Positions 21,110-30,035 of a DNA stretch of 64,000 bases are shown piece after piece. Source of the DNA: a bacterium HR29 (GTDB taxonomy: Bacteria; Chloroflexota; Dehalococcoidia; Tepidiformales; Tepidiformaceae); assembly GCA_002898215.1 (NCBI GenBank), contig BEIF01000001.1:1277602-1341601 (forward strand), given 5' to 3'. Position numbers and translations under genes: made by a program. Within the stretch, counting starts at the first letter, position 1. Every line of letters starts with the position of its first letter. Below the pieces are notes generated by a model, which ran no database searches, was not told the origin of the DNA, and was given only the letters and a program-made list of their open reading frames with translations.

Positions 21110-22396
21110 ATGACCATCCCTGTCTCCGAGATGATCCCGGTCGAGGAGGCCCGGGACCGCATCCTCTCGTACGTCTCGCGGTTGGAGCCGGTGCGCGTGC
21201 CCATCCTCGAGGCGCTGCGTCAGGTGACGGCCGAAGACGTCGTCGCCCCGTTCGATATCCCACCCCTTGACAACACAGCCATGGACGGGTACGCGGTGCG
21301 CGCAGCGGATACGGCGGGCGCGAGCCCTGACAGCCCGCGCGAACTGCGCGTTGTGGCCGACCTCGCCGCAGGCGCTGTGCTCGACATGGTGGTCCAGCCC
21401 GGCGAGGCGGTGCGAATCATGACCGGCGCACCCGTCCCGCCCGGGGCCGACGCCATCGTGCCGTTCGAGGAAACGGACGAACCGCTTCGGGGACCGAACG
21501 AGGCCCCCCGACGCGGAAGCATCGTCCGCGTCTACAAAGAGGCGAGGCCGGGGGCGAACATCCGCCGACAAGGCGAGGACGTCCGCGCAGGGACGGTCGT
21601 CATCCCGGCAGGGCGCGTCATCCGGCCTGCGGAGGTCGGCGTGCTGGCCAGCCTGGGGCTGCGCGAGGTGACGGTCTTCCGGCGGCCAGTGGTTGCCATC
21701 CTCTCCACGGGCGACGAGGTCACCGAGCCCGGTGAGCCGCTCGAGCCCGGGCACATCTACGACTCGAACGCCTACAGCATCGCCGCCATGGTGAAGGCGA
21801 ACGGGGGCATCCCCCGCCTCCTCGGGGTCGCCCGCGATACCATCGAGGACCTGACGGCGAAGATTCGCGAGGGGCTGGATGCCGACATGCTGGTCACGAG
21901 CGCCGGCGTCTCGCGGGGCGACTTCGACGTCGTGAAAGACGTCCTCGCCCGAGAAGGAGAGATCGCCTTCTGGACCGTTCGCATGAAGCCCGGGAAGCCT
22001 TTGGCCTTCGGCGCCTTCACCGCACCTGACGGCCGGCGCGTGCCGCACCTCGGGCTTCCGGGAAATCCCGTCAGCTCCATGGTCTCGTTCGAGCTCTTCG
22101 GGCGCCCGGCCATCTTCAAGATGCTTGGACGCAGCGACTGGGAGCGTCCCACGGTCGAGGCGGTCCTGGAGGACACGGTCGCGAACGACGATGGGCGGCG
22201 GTTCTTCGCCCGCTGCATCGTGTGGCGGCACGAGGACGGCGAATGGCACGCCCGGCTCACCGGCCCGCAGGGGAGCGGGATCCTCACCAGCATGAGCGCC
22301 GCCAATGGGCTGGCCGTCCTCCCCGAGAACCGCCCCCTCGCACGGCCAGGAGAGCGAATCACCGTGATGATGCTGGACTGGGAGCACGCCCCCTGA
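21110..22396 (+). CDS. moeA: Molybdopterin molybdenumtransferase
   Basis: 428 residues; inserts molybdate into adenylyl-molybdopterin, the last step of molybdenum cofactor synthesis. Visible family motifs are PPLDNTAMDGYAVRA near the N-terminus, IMTGAPVPPGADAIVPFEET, AILSTGDEVTEPG and the MPT-binding region with TSAGVSRGDFDVVKD and GLPGNPVSSMVSFE. The C-terminal MoeA domain IV (about 350-428) is complete. A Shine-Dalgarno-like CGGGAGCG precedes the ATG. A second cofactor gene (MoaB/Mog family) lies at 30.7 kb, so this organism probably makes molybdoenzymes. Tungsten use cannot be excluded. Confidence 0.95.
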   Translation: MTIPVSEMIPVEEARDRILSYVSRLEPVRVPILEALRQVTAEDVVAPFDIPPLDNTAMDGYAVRAADTAGASPDSPRELRVVADLAAGAVLDMVVQPGEAVRIMTGAPVPPGADAIVPFEETDEPLRGPNEAPRRGSIVRVYKEARPGANIRRQGEDVRAGTVVIPAGRVIRPAEVGVLASLGLREVTVFRRPVVAILSTGDEVTEPGEPLEPGHIYDSNAYSIAAMVKANGGIPRLLGVARDTIEDLTAKIREGLDADMLVTSAGVSRGDFDVVKDVLAREGEIAFWTVRMKPGKPLAFGAFTAPDGRRVPHLGLPGNPVSSMVSFELFGRPAIFKMLGRSDWERPTVEAVLEDTVANDDGRRFFARCIVWRHEDGEWHARLTGPQGSGILTSMSAANGLAVLPENRPLARPGERITVMMLDWEHAP

Positions 22397-22405
22397 AGAA
22401 GGGCA

Positions 22406-23107
22406 CTACTCCATCGAAGCAGTCGGCGAGAGCTCCCGCAGAACGCCGTCGTGCATCTCCAAGATGCGATCGGTGAGGGCAGCCATCGCCATGTCGTGCG
22501 TGACCATGATGCCGAGCTTCTCCCGCGACTTGATTTCGGCCTTGAGCGATTCCACGACTTGGCGCCCACGCGCCGAATCGAGCGCGGCCGTCGGCTCATC
22601 AACAAGGATGAGCGCCGGATCGTTCATGAGGGCCCGGGCGATCGCGACGCGTTGACGCTCCCCGCCGCTCAGCTCGGTGGCGAGCGCGTTCGCGCGGTGG
22701 GTGAGGCCGAGCTCCTCCAGGAGGCGGCCGGCCCGCGCGCGGGCCGTCTTCCGGTCGACGCCCCCGATATCGGCCATCACGAGCAGGTTCTCCCGGGCAG
22801 TGAGGTAGGGGATGAGGTTGTTCGCCTGGAAGACGAAACCCACGCGCTCTCGCCGGAACGCGGCGAGCCTCCGGCGGTCCAGCCGGTCGATGGCGATGCC
22901 GTCGACGCGGATGGTGCCGCTAGTCGGGCTTAGGAGGCCGCCGATCATGGCGAGCAGGGTCGTCTTCCCCGAACCGCTGGGTCCGACCACGGCCAGGAAC
23001 TCACCCGCCGAGGCCGAGAACGTCGCGCCTTTCACAGCCTCCACCGGCTCGGCTGCACCGTAGTACGTCTTCGAAAGCGCGATCACTTCGAGGGCTGGCC
23101 TGCTCAT
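22406..23107 (-). CDS. ABC transporter ATP-binding protein (MacB/LolD/HrtA type)
   Basis: 233 residues with Walker A GPSGSGKT (42-49), Q-loop near 94, signature LSGGE (146-150), Walker B ILVDEP (167-172) and the switch His in VTHD. Its closest family resemblance is to ATPases paired with FtsX-like permeases (LolD, MacB, DevA, HrtA), which drive export or mechanotransmission rather than import. The ATG overlaps the permease stop by 4 bases, so the two form one exporter. Substrate unknown; haem, lipoprotein or glycolipid export are all known in the group. Confidence 0.9.
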   Translation of the reverse strand: MSRPALEVIALSKTYYGAAEPVEAVKGATFSASAGEFLAVVGPSGSGKTTLLAMIGGLLSPTSGTIRVDGIAIDRLDRRRLAAFRRERVGFVFQANNLIPYLTARENLLVMADIGGVDRKTARARAGRLLEELGLTHRANALATELSGGERQRVAIARALMNDPALILVDEPTAALDSARGRQVVESLKAEIKSREKLGIMVTHDMAMAALTDRILEMHDGVLRELSPTASME

Positions 23108-24204
23108 TGTTGCTGCCCCAGCGCGATGATCGGGTCGGTGCCGAGGATCCGTCGCAACGAGAACGCCGCCCCCACCAAGCTCGCCGTAAGGAGCAGGACC
23201 GCCGTGGTGACGACCGTCCGCGTGTTGAACGCGATGGGAACGGGGTCGGGTAGCCGCTGAATGGCGCTCCCGGTGAGGACCGCGAGCGGCAGCGCGATGG
23301 CCACGGCCGCGACCGAGATCGTCAGGACCTGGACGATAAGCTGGCGGAAGACGTAGCCGTTCGAGGCGCCGAGCGCCTTCAGGACCCCGATGTTCGGCAC
23401 CTTCTGCAGCGTGAGCACGTAGAAGAAGACGCCCACCACGAGGGACCCGATGAGATAGCCGAACGCTCGCAGCGCCGAGACCGTCGACTGCTGGCCCGCA
23501 ACCCCTTCGATGTTGGCGAAGGCGGTGTCCTTGTCGACGATCTCGTAGCCGCGGCCGCGCATCCCCGGCAGGCCTCGGCCTTTCAGCAGCACGATGCTCG
23601 CCTGCGGTGCGGAGGCAGCCTCCCCGTACCGGAGCGAGCGCCAGTCGGTACGCGAGATGTACACGGCCGGCTGGAAAAAGAAGTACCCCTCCTCGACCAC
23701 GCCGACGATGCGAAACTCGCGGGTTTGGAGCCGAAGGGAGACGGGCACCGAGTCGCCGAGGCGATACCCGGAGACGCGAAGGAAGGCGCGGTCGGCCAGC
23801 ATCGCCCCGCTCTCGCCCGGAGCGAGCGAACGGCCTTCGACGACTCTTGGTTCCGCGATGCTCCCAGGATCGAAGCCGAGGAACGCCGCGCTGTCGATGA
23901 CCCCATCGGCCGTCCGGATGTTCGCCGCCACGTAGCCGAGAGGAGCCCCTTCGCGCACCCCTGACGTCGCGAGGATGGCGTCGATCGTTTCCTGGGAGAG
24001 CTCGGAGCGGATGACGCTGAGCCCGGCCGTGTCCGAATAGGCGATGGCGTCAGCGTTGAAGTTGCGCAGGGCCGAACCGGCAAGCTCGTTCAAACCGAGG
24101 CCGAGGCCGTTGATCATCGCGACCAGGTACGAAATGAGCGTCACGATGAGCCCGATGAGGGCGAACTGGAGACGGCGGCGACGCAGTTCCAGGAGGCCGA
24201 GCAT
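23104..24204 (-). CDS. FtsX-like ABC transporter permease (DevC/HrtB type)
   Basis: 366 residues. One transmembrane helix near the N-terminus (about 15-38) is followed by a large periplasmic domain (about 40-250). Three C-terminal helices (about 262-284, 305-325 and 335-355) and the cytoplasmic ending ILGTDPIIALG complete the MacB/FtsX fold. The single-repeat topology with conserved LKALGASNGYVFRQL before the last helices fits DevC/HrtB. Partner ATPase directly downstream. I prefer the ATG at 24204 because the protein then starts MLGLLELRRRRLQF, the typical cytoplasmic N-terminus. A GTG at 24240 in the same frame is possible. Confidence 0.87.
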   Translation of the reverse strand: MLGLLELRRRRLQFALIGLIVTLISYLVAMINGLGLGLNELAGSALRNFNADAIAYSDTAGLSVIRSELSQETIDAILATSGVREGAPLGYVAANIRTADGVIDSAAFLGFDPGSIAEPRVVEGRSLAPGESGAMLADRAFLRVSGYRLGDSVPVSLRLQTREFRIVGVVEEGYFFFQPAVYISRTDWRSLRYGEAASAPQASIVLLKGRGLPGMRGRGYEIVDKDTAFANIEGVAGQQSTVSALRAFGYLIGSLVVGVFFYVLTLQKVPNIGVLKALGASNGYVFRQLIVQVLTISVAAVAIALPLAVLTGSAIQRLPDPVPIAFNTRTVVTTAVLLLTASLVGAAFSLRRILGTDPIIALGQQQ

Positions 24205-24246
24205 ACCTCCATGGTTGCATATGGTGGCCCCCCGGAGCACTGCGCC

Positions 24247-25269
24247 TCACCCCGACTCCCCCCCTTTTCCGGCGCCGAGGCGTTCCGCGTACTGGGCCAC
24301 GAACCACCGCCGGTACTCCTCTCGCTCGAGCCGCGAGCGCCCGTGGACGCGGTACCACTCCACCGTCCGCGCCAGCCCCTCCTCGAGAGGAACCTTCGGC
24401 GCCCATCCAAGCGCGCGGGCGGTGGAGGCATCGAGCGCGTAGCGCCGGTCGTGGCCCGGGCGGTCGGCCACGGGATGGATGAGCGACAGCGGAGCCCCCG
24501 TGAGGCCGCAGATGAGCTCGGCAATCCGACGGTTGGGCAACCGCTCGCCGGAGGCGACGTGGACGACCAGCGGCCCTCCATCCGGCGCGGCGAGGACGCG
24601 ACGGAAGGCATCCACGAAGTCATCGATGTACAGCCACTCGCGCTCCTGCAGTCCATCTCCGTACAGCGGCATCGGCTCGCGACGGAGCGCTTGGGTGATG
24701 AAGAGCGGGATGAACTTCTCCGGGTGTTGGCGTGGGCCGTAGAGGTTGCAGGCGCGGATTACCGTGATGGGGAGCCCGTAGGTATGACGGTAGGCGGCGA
24801 TGAGGAGCTCGGCGGCTGCTTTGCTGGCGGCGTACGGGCTCGCCGGGGCGAAGGGGCGATTCACGTCCGCCTCCACACCCGGCGGGAGCGAGCCGAAGAC
24901 CTCGTCGGTGGACATGTGGACGAGCCGCAAGCCCGGGCGGCGGCGGACAGCCTCCAAGAGCACAGCCACGCCTTCGACATCGGTACGGACGAACGGCACA
25001 GGGTCGTGCAGAGAGCGGTCCACGTGTGTCTCGGCGGCGAAATTCACCACCACGTCGACCTCGTTCACCAGGTCGGCCACCAGTGCGGCATCGCAGATGT
25101 TCCCGTGCACGAACCGGTAGCGGGGGCTCCCGGCGACCGCAGCGTTGTTCGCAGGGTCGGCGGCGTAAGTCAGGGCATCGAGATTGATGACCTCGTGACC
25201 GTCGAGGATGAGGGCGTCGATAACGTGGCTACCGATGAACCCGCAGCCACCGGTAACGAGCAGCTTCAT
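24247..25269 (-). CDS. rmlB: dTDP-glucose 4,6-dehydratase
   Basis: 340 residues of the extended SDR family. NAD-binding GGCGFIGSH lies at 8-16, MSTDEVFG carries the Thr-Asp-Glu active-site residues, and YAASKAAAE supplies the catalytic Tyr and Lys. NLYGPRQHPEKFIP and the later DGLQEREWLYIDD are also typical. It would make dTDP-4-keto-6-deoxyglucose, the precursor of dTDP-rhamnose. ATG at 25269 overlaps the rmlA stop by 4 bases. rmlC and rmlD are not in the window, so the final sugar could be rhamnose or another 6-deoxy sugar. Confidence 0.92.
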   Translation of the reverse strand: MKLLVTGGCGFIGSHVIDALILDGHEVINLDALTYAADPANNAAVAGSPRYRFVHGNICDAALVADLVNEVDVVVNFAAETHVDRSLHDPVPFVRTDVEGVAVLLEAVRRRPGLRLVHMSTDEVFGSLPPGVEADVNRPFAPASPYAASKAAAELLIAAYRHTYGLPITVIRACNLYGPRQHPEKFIPLFITQALRREPMPLYGDGLQEREWLYIDDFVDAFRRVLAAPDGGPLVVHVASGERLPNRRIAELICGLTGAPLSLIHPVADRPGHDRRYALDASTARALGWAPKVPLEEGLARTVEWYRVHGRSRLEREEYRRWFVAQYAERLGAGKGGESG

Positions 25270-26321
25270 GGGAGCTCGACTGCCGAGTGGTCGCCCAAGG
25301 TGACGGCCGCGCCGGCCGGTAGCCCCGCAACCCTCGCATCTCGCCCGATCATCGATGCGGAAAGGCCCATGCACCGCTCGACGCGAGCCCGCTCCATCAC
25401 GATGGCGTTCGAGACCTCCGAGGCGACGATCTCCGCTCCGGCGCCGACCGAGACGTACGGCCCGACACGGGAATCGCGAATCCGGGCTCCGACGCCGACC
25501 GCCACCGGACCGACGATTTCGGAGCGTTCGACGATGGCCCCTCGCTCGATGACGGCACGGCCGTCGATTCGGCAATCACGGAGCACGGCATCGGGAGCGA
25601 TGGAGGGCTCCATATCGTCGAGGACGATCCGGTTCGCCGCCAGCGTATCCTCCATCTTGCCGGTGTCCACCCACTCGGCGTCGGTGTGCGTCACATCGAC
25701 ACGGAGCCCGCGCTCGAGAAGGCCGTTGATGGTGTCCGCGATCTCCAGCTCGCCACGAGCGCTCGGACGCTGCGCTGCCACGACATCGAAGACGACCGGA
25801 CGGAAGGCGTAGATGCCGACGACGGCGAGGTCGGAGGGGGGCTCTGCGGGCTTTTCGACCACGCGCACGAGCCGGCCGCCTTCGAAGACGGCAACGCCAA
25901 AGGCGGAGGGGTTGGGGACACGACGGACGATCACGGCACCGGCAGCGTCGCTCTGTCGGAACCGCTCCACGAAGTCGCGAATGCCGCCCCGGAGCATGTT
26001 GTCGCCGAGGTAGAGGAGGACGGGCTCGCCGGCGGCGAAGTCGCGGGCGAGCCCCAGGGCGTGGGCGATCCCGAGCGGCGCCGGCTGGCGGAGGTAGGTG
26101 AATCGCGCGCCGAACGCCGAGCCGTCGCCCGCGGCGGCCATCACCTGGTCGGCTGTGTCTCCCACCACGATGGCGACGTCCACGATGTCAGCTTCCACAA
26201 TCTGGCGAAGGGCGAAGAAGAGCACCGGCGTGTTCCCGATGGGGAGGAGCTGCTTCGCGCCGGAATAGGTGAACGGGCGCAGGCGGCTCCCCTTGCCGCC
26301 CGCCAGCACGACTGCCTTCAC
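25266..26321 (-). CDS. rmlA: Glucose-1-phosphate thymidylyltransferase, long form with beta-helix
   Basis: 351 residues. The nucleotidyltransferase domain starts KAVVLAGGKGSRLRPFTYSG and has LPIGNTPVLFFAL, YLGDNMLRGG and EWVDTGKMEDTL. From about residue 245 a left-handed beta-helix made of hexapeptide-like repeats follows (for example DGRAVIERGAIVERSEIVGP). This long form is the RmlA type common in archaea, actinobacteria and Chloroflexota. It supplies dTDP-glucose to RmlB. The GTG at 26321 is preferred over an in-frame start at 26354 because it gives the canonical N-terminus and follows a -10 box by 8 bases. Confidence 0.9.
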   Translation of the reverse strand: MKAVVLAGGKGSRLRPFTYSGAKQLLPIGNTPVLFFALRQIVEADIVDVAIVVGDTADQVMAAAGDGSAFGARFTYLRQPAPLGIAHALGLARDFAAGEPVLLYLGDNMLRGGIRDFVERFRQSDAAGAVIVRRVPNPSAFGVAVFEGGRLVRVVEKPAEPPSDLAVVGIYAFRPVVFDVVAAQRPSARGELEIADTINGLLERGLRVDVTHTDAEWVDTGKMEDTLAANRIVLDDMEPSIAPDAVLRDCRIDGRAVIERGAIVERSEIVGPVAVGVGARIRDSRVGPYVSVGAGAEIVASEVSNAIVMERARVERCMGLSASMIGRDARVAGLPAGAAVTLGDHSAVELP

Positions 26322-26329
26322 GACGCGCG

Positions 26330-26358
26330 AGGATACGGGCCGATTCGCGGTCAAGCAA
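26330..26358 (-). promoter_or_regulatory. Leaderless-type promoter of rmlA
   Basis: Minus-strand TTGCTT (26353-26358), 17-base spacer, TATCCT (26330-26335), then 8 bases to the GTG at 26321. It overlaps the region needed for the divergent glycosyltransferase promoter. Confidence 0.45.
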
Positions 26359-26367
26359 CGCGCCGGG

Positions 26368-26373
26368 TACGAT
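26368..26373 (+). promoter_or_regulatory. -10 box of the GT4 gene, leaderless type
   Basis: TACGAT lies 8 bases before the GTG at 26382. The -35 area (near 26344) is weak and falls within the divergent rmlA promoter, so the two promoters overlap face to face. Confidence 0.4.
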
Positions 26374-26381
26374 CGCGGCTC

Positions 26382-27482
26382 GTGCTGACCGTCCTCGTGA
26401 ACGCGGTGTCAGTGCCTCCGCGACCGGCGGGCGCAGGCCGGTACGCTATCGAGCTCTTGCGGGCCCTCTCCGATACGGAGGGCGTGCGGGTGCTCGCTGC
26501 CGGTCCGCCGTGGCTGAGGGCCTACGGCATTCCTCTCGCCCTCGAAGCGCCGGCGGCGGGAGCCCCGGCGCGCACCGCTTGGGAACTTTCGGCCCTGCCC
26601 TGGCGCGTGCGGAAGATGGAGTACGACGTGTATCACGGCACCCACTTCACTGTTCCGCCCGGACTGGGAAGGCCGACGGTGGCCACCGTCCACGACCTCA
26701 CCTTCTATCTGCTGCCGCGGCGATACGACGCCGTTCACCGGTGGTATTACCGCGTGCTCGCCGAGTCCGCCGCCCGAGCGGACCGCATCATCGTGCCATC
26801 ACGGTCGGTGGCCGAGGCGTTCGCCGAGCGGTTCCCGCTGACCACCGGTCGCATCCGGGTGGTGCCCGAAGCGCCCTCGGCCGTGTTTCGGCCGGCGTCG
26901 GACGAAGAGGTCGCGGAGGCGCTCGCGCGGCACGGGGTCGAACCGCCGTACCTTCTCTGCGTCGGCACCGGGGAGCCGAACAAGCGGGCCGTCGATGCGG
27001 TGCGAGCGCTCCCCTTGCTCCTGGAGCAGGGGCTCGATTGCCGCCTAGCGCTGGCGGGCAATCCAGGTAGGCTGACCCTTCCGCTCGCGAGAGAAGCGGA
27101 GCGGCTGGGCGTCGGTGGCCGCGTCCGTTTCCTCGGCTACGTGACCGATGACGATCTCCGGGCGCTGTATACGGGCGCCGTGGCGCTCGTCTTTCCATCG
27201 CTCGTCGAAGGCTTCGGACTCCCGCCGCTCGAGGCGATGGCCTGCGGGACGCCGGTCATCAGCACGGATGCTCCGGCGATGAACGAGGTGCTCCGGGGCG
27301 CGGCCATCTTCGTGCCCCGCCGAAACCCGACTGCGATTGCCGAGGCCGCCGCCCGACTGCTGCGCGAGCCGTCCTGGCGCGAAGAATGGGCCGGACGCGC
27401 GCGCGACCACGCGGCAGCGTTCTCGTGGCAGCGAACGGCTGCGGAAACAGCGGCGGTGTACCGGGAGGTGGCAGGGCGATGA
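26382..27482 (+). CDS. Family 4 glycosyltransferase
   Basis: 366 residues of GT-B fold. The N-terminal half has the Gly-rich GAGRYAIELLRAL and HDLTFYLLP. The C-terminal half has LLCVGTGEPNKR, the nucleotide-binding region, and the Ex7E motif Glu276-Glu284 in EGFGLPPLEAM that defines retaining GT4 enzymes. It probably adds a sugar to a lipid-linked surface polysaccharide; donor and acceptor are unknown. GTG start at 26382 is chosen by the -10 box and by the family N-terminus. Its stop overlaps the next glycosyltransferase start by 4 bases. Confidence 0.88.
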   Translation: MLTVLVNAVSVPPRPAGAGRYAIELLRALSDTEGVRVLAAGPPWLRAYGIPLALEAPAAGAPARTAWELSALPWRVRKMEYDVYHGTHFTVPPGLGRPTVATVHDLTFYLLPRRYDAVHRWYYRVLAESAARADRIIVPSRSVAEAFAERFPLTTGRIRVVPEAPSAVFRPASDEEVAEALARHGVEPPYLLCVGTGEPNKRAVDAVRALPLLLEQGLDCRLALAGNPGRLTLPLAREAERLGVGGRVRFLGYVTDDDLRALYTGAVALVFPSLVEGFGLPPLEAMACGTPVISTDAPAMNEVLRGAAIFVPRRNPTAIAEAAARLLREPSWREEWAGRARDHAAAFSWQRTAAETAAVYREVAGR

Positions 27483-28399
27483 GCGCGGGCATCGTGGTGG
27501 TCACCTACCGGTGCAAGGACGAGGCCCTGGCCTGCCTCGCCTCGGTCGAGCGCCACGTTCCGCAACTGCTGCCGACGACCGTAGTGGTGGACAACGCCTC
27601 CGGCGACGGCACGCCGGAGGCCATCCGGAGGAGGTTCCCCGAGGTCCGAGTCGTCGAACACCGGCGGAACCTGGGGTTCGCAGCGGCGGCGAACGCCGGC
27701 ATCGGCCTGCTGGATGAGAGCGAGGCGGTGCTCCTCCTGAACCCGGACGCCGCCCTCGCCGACGCTGGCCTCCCGGCCGCAGTGGCGTTCGCGAACGAGC
27801 ACGAGGATATCGGTGTGCTCGGGCTGCGCGTCGAAAACCCCGATGGCAGCGTGCAGCTTTCGTGCCGCCGCTTCCCAAGCCACCGAACGGCGCTGTTCAA
27901 CCGCCACTCCTTCATCACCCGTCTCCTTCCCACCAACCGCTGGTCGCGCGACTACCTGATGAGCGATTGGGACCACAACGAGGTGCGGGACGTGGATTGG
28001 GTCTCGGGTGCGGCGATGCTCATCCACCGGCGGGCGCTCGAGCGGGTGGGCGTCCTCGACCCCGGCTTCTTCTTCAGCATCGAAGACGTGGACTACTGCC
28101 GGCGGGTTTGGAACGCGGGCCTCCGGGTGGTGTACTGGCCCCACGCGCGAGTCGTGCACCACATCGGGAGAAGCTCCGGCAAGGCGCCGATCCGGGCGAT
28201 GGCGGCACACCACGCGGGAATGTGGCGGTACTACCGGAAGCACCAACGGGGCCCCTGGTGGCTCGACGTGGCCACCGCAGCCGGCATCGCCGCCCGCTTC
28301 GGGGTGCACCTCGCCGCCCACGCGGTTCGGGAAGGGCGAAGACGCTGGCGCTCCGGCTCAGGAGGCTTCGCGGGGGCCGAGGTCGGCCGAACGCCGTAG
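27479..28399 (+). CDS. Family 2 glycosyltransferase, rhamnosyltransferase-like
   Basis: 306 residues of GT-A fold. IVVVTYRCKDEAL opens the nucleotide-binding domain, VVDNASGDGTPEA (Asp38) binds the sugar nucleotide, NLGFAAAANAGI follows, and LLNPDA (88-90 NPD) is the metal-binding DXD equivalent. GAAMLIHRRALERVGVLDPGFFF and EDVDYCRRVW are typical of the WbbL/rhamnosyltransferase group. Given the rml genes next door, a rhamnosyl or deoxysugar transfer is plausible. Its last 42 bases overlap the convergent WecA-like gene. Confidence 0.88.
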   Translation: MSAGIVVVTYRCKDEALACLASVERHVPQLLPTTVVVDNASGDGTPEAIRRRFPEVRVVEHRRNLGFAAAANAGIGLLDESEAVLLLNPDAALADAGLPAAVAFANEHEDIGVLGLRVENPDGSVQLSCRRFPSHRTALFNRHSFITRLLPTNRWSRDYLMSDWDHNEVRDVDWVSGAAMLIHRRALERVGVLDPGFFFSIEDVDYCRRVWNAGLRVVYWPHARVVHHIGRSSGKAPIRAMAAHHAGMWRYYRKHQRGPWWLDVATAAGIAARFGVHLAAHAVREGRRRWRSGSGGFAGAEVGRTP

Positions 28400-29449
28400 C
28401 CGCCACGAGAGGACGCGGCGCGAGTTCCAGAAGGTCGAGGCGTAGCCGAGGAGCACGATGAGGCCCACGGTGAAGGCGACGACGGCCCCGCCGACAACCG
28501 CCGAGCCGGCGGCCTTGTACCACTGGTGAAGTCCGAGCGCGGCGGCGCAGAAGATCGCCGTCAGCCCATAGATGACGAGGGCGACCAGCGACGAATCGCC
28601 GACGAGCCGGGCTATCCGGTCGTGTACGTGGTCCTGGTCCGGCTCGAAGGGGTTCCGCCGGTCGAGGAATCGGCGGAGGAAGGCCACACCGGTGTCGAGG
28701 ATGGGAAGTCCGAGCGCGACGAGAGGGATGTAGAGCGGCACACGGCCGGTGCTGTCGACGAACCCGGCTATGCTCAAGGCTCCGAGGGAGAAGCCGAGGA
28801 AGTAGGCACCCGAATCGCCGAGGAAGCGCCGCGCCCGTGGGAAGTTGAACGGGAGGAACCCGGCGGCAGCACCGGCCAGCGCGGCGAAGAGCATGGCGAT
28901 GAGGTCGTGGCCGAGGTCCCAGGCCACGTAGCTCATGGTGGCCGAGGCGAGGATCGCGACCCCCGCGGCGATCCCGTCCCGCCCGTCGATGAGGTTCATG
29001 GCGTTCGTGACGAGGACGAGCCAGAAGACCGTCACGAACGGGTCGGCGGGACCGAGGTGCAACACCGACCCGGTGGGCAGGGTTAGTTCGCCGACCCGGA
29101 AGCCTACGCCCCAAAGAGCAGCCGCTGCGCACACCTGGGCGCCCAGCTTTAGCCACCAGGGTCGGTCGCGGAAATCGTCCCAAGCGCCCACGGCGAAGAC
29201 GACGCCGCCGCAGAGGGCAAGGCCTACGTACGGCACCCAGTCCTCCGTCACGAAGCGCCGGGCCTCCGCCGAGACGAGCGCCGCACCGGCAGGGGCGATG
29301 AGGAAGGCGGCGGCGATGGCGAAGCCCCCGATCCGAGGGATGGCCACCGGGCCCACATGCCGGCCCTGCTTGGTCGGGAGTTCGAGGAGCGCGGTAACCG
29401 GGAGCGCCACGGCCGCGGCGATAAAGAACGTGGCGAGTTCCGGGGTCAT
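28358..29449 (-). CDS. WecA/MraY-like polyprenyl-phosphate sugar-1-phosphate transferase
   Basis: 363 residues, about ten hydrophobic helices. Conserved cytoplasmic motifs of the family are present: VGAWDDFRDRPWW (Asp-Asp), NAMNLIDGRDGIAAG, FLGDSGAYFLGF, and the later HVHDRIARL in the position of the family's His-rich loop. Enzymes of this group start cell-surface glycan synthesis by joining a sugar-1-phosphate to undecaprenyl phosphate. Since a true mraY exists at 36.4 kb, this is more likely WecA/TagO-like. A leader of about 30 bases and a GGAGTGGAG ribosome site precede the ATG at 29449. Confidence 0.87.
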   Translation of the reverse strand: MTPELATFFIAAAVALPVTALLELPTKQGRHVGPVAIPRIGGFAIAAAFLIAPAGAALVSAEARRFVTEDWVPYVGLALCGGVVFAVGAWDDFRDRPWWLKLGAQVCAAAALWGVGFRVGELTLPTGSVLHLGPADPFVTVFWLVLVTNAMNLIDGRDGIAAGVAILASATMSYVAWDLGHDLIAMLFAALAGAAAGFLPFNFPRARRFLGDSGAYFLGFSLGALSIAGFVDSTGRVPLYIPLVALGLPILDTGVAFLRRFLDRRNPFEPDQDHVHDRIARLVGDSSLVALVIYGLTAIFCAAALGLHQWYKAAGSAVVGGAVVAFTVGLIVLLGYASTFWNSRRVLSWRLRRSADLGPREAS

Positions 29450-29540
29450 CTCCACTCCCGACGTCGTCTGATGCGGGGAAGATACCGCGGAATCGGCTCT
29501 GCCGCGAGCCGCAATCGGCCGCGATACTGGGAAGGCGACT

Positions 29541-30035
29541 ATGCTGACGAACGCCGCCGCTTCGCACGCCGAACCGGAGCCTTGCGGGTGGCCCATCGAC
29601 CTCGCCGACGCGGGCTTGCGGTGGCGAGGACGGCTCTGGGTCGCCGGCGCCCACGCCCTCGGTGGCCAAGCCCTGGACGGCGTCGTCGACCAGGGTGCCT
29701 GGGTCCTCGACTGCGCGGGGCTGGTGAAGGAACGGTGGGAGGCCCGAGCGGGGCGATTCGCGCAGCATGTCTTCGAGGATCTGGAGCGGGTCCCCTCGGG
29801 CTTCGAGCGGCTCCTGGACCTCTGCCGTGCCTGGGCGGCGGACCTCCTCCGGGAGCAGCCGCCTCACCTGGTCGTGACCTGCGCCCACGGGATGAACCGG
29901 AGCGCGCTCGCAGCGGGGCTCATCCTGCGCGAAGCCGGCCTTTCGCCGGCAGAGGCCGTGACACGCATCCGAGCCGCCCGCCCCGGTGCCCTGAACAACC
30001 GCGTGTTCGAGTCGCTGCTCCTCGCGTCAGGATGA
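29541..30035 (+). CDS. Dual-specificity/tyrosine phosphatase-like protein
   Basis: 164 residues with the cysteine phosphatase P-loop CX5R in [16 protein letters not shown] (Cys114, Arg120, then Ser). That is the active site of dual-specificity and tyrosine phosphatases. The middle helix [20 protein letters not shown] and the C-terminal [19 protein letters not shown] match the DSP helices after the P-loop. It may remove phosphate from Tyr, Ser/Thr or a small molecule. It diverges from the WecA-like gene with a 91-base gap, and bacterial capsule loci often encode such phosphatases, but a link here is only inferred. Its end overlaps trmD by 9 bases. Confidence 0.8.
   Translation: MLTNAAASHAEPEPCGWPIDLADAGLRWRGRLWVAGAHALGGQALDGVVDQGAWVLDCAGLVKERWEARAGRFAQHVFEDLERVPSGFERLLDLCRAWAADLLREQPPHLVVTCAHGMNRSALAAGLILREAGLSPAEAVTRIRAARPGALNNRVFESLLLASG

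Noticed and set aside
24205-24240. GTG start at 24240 for the ABC permease
   Set aside because: Adds 12 residues without similarity; still possible because the ATG at 24204 has its ribosome site only one base away.
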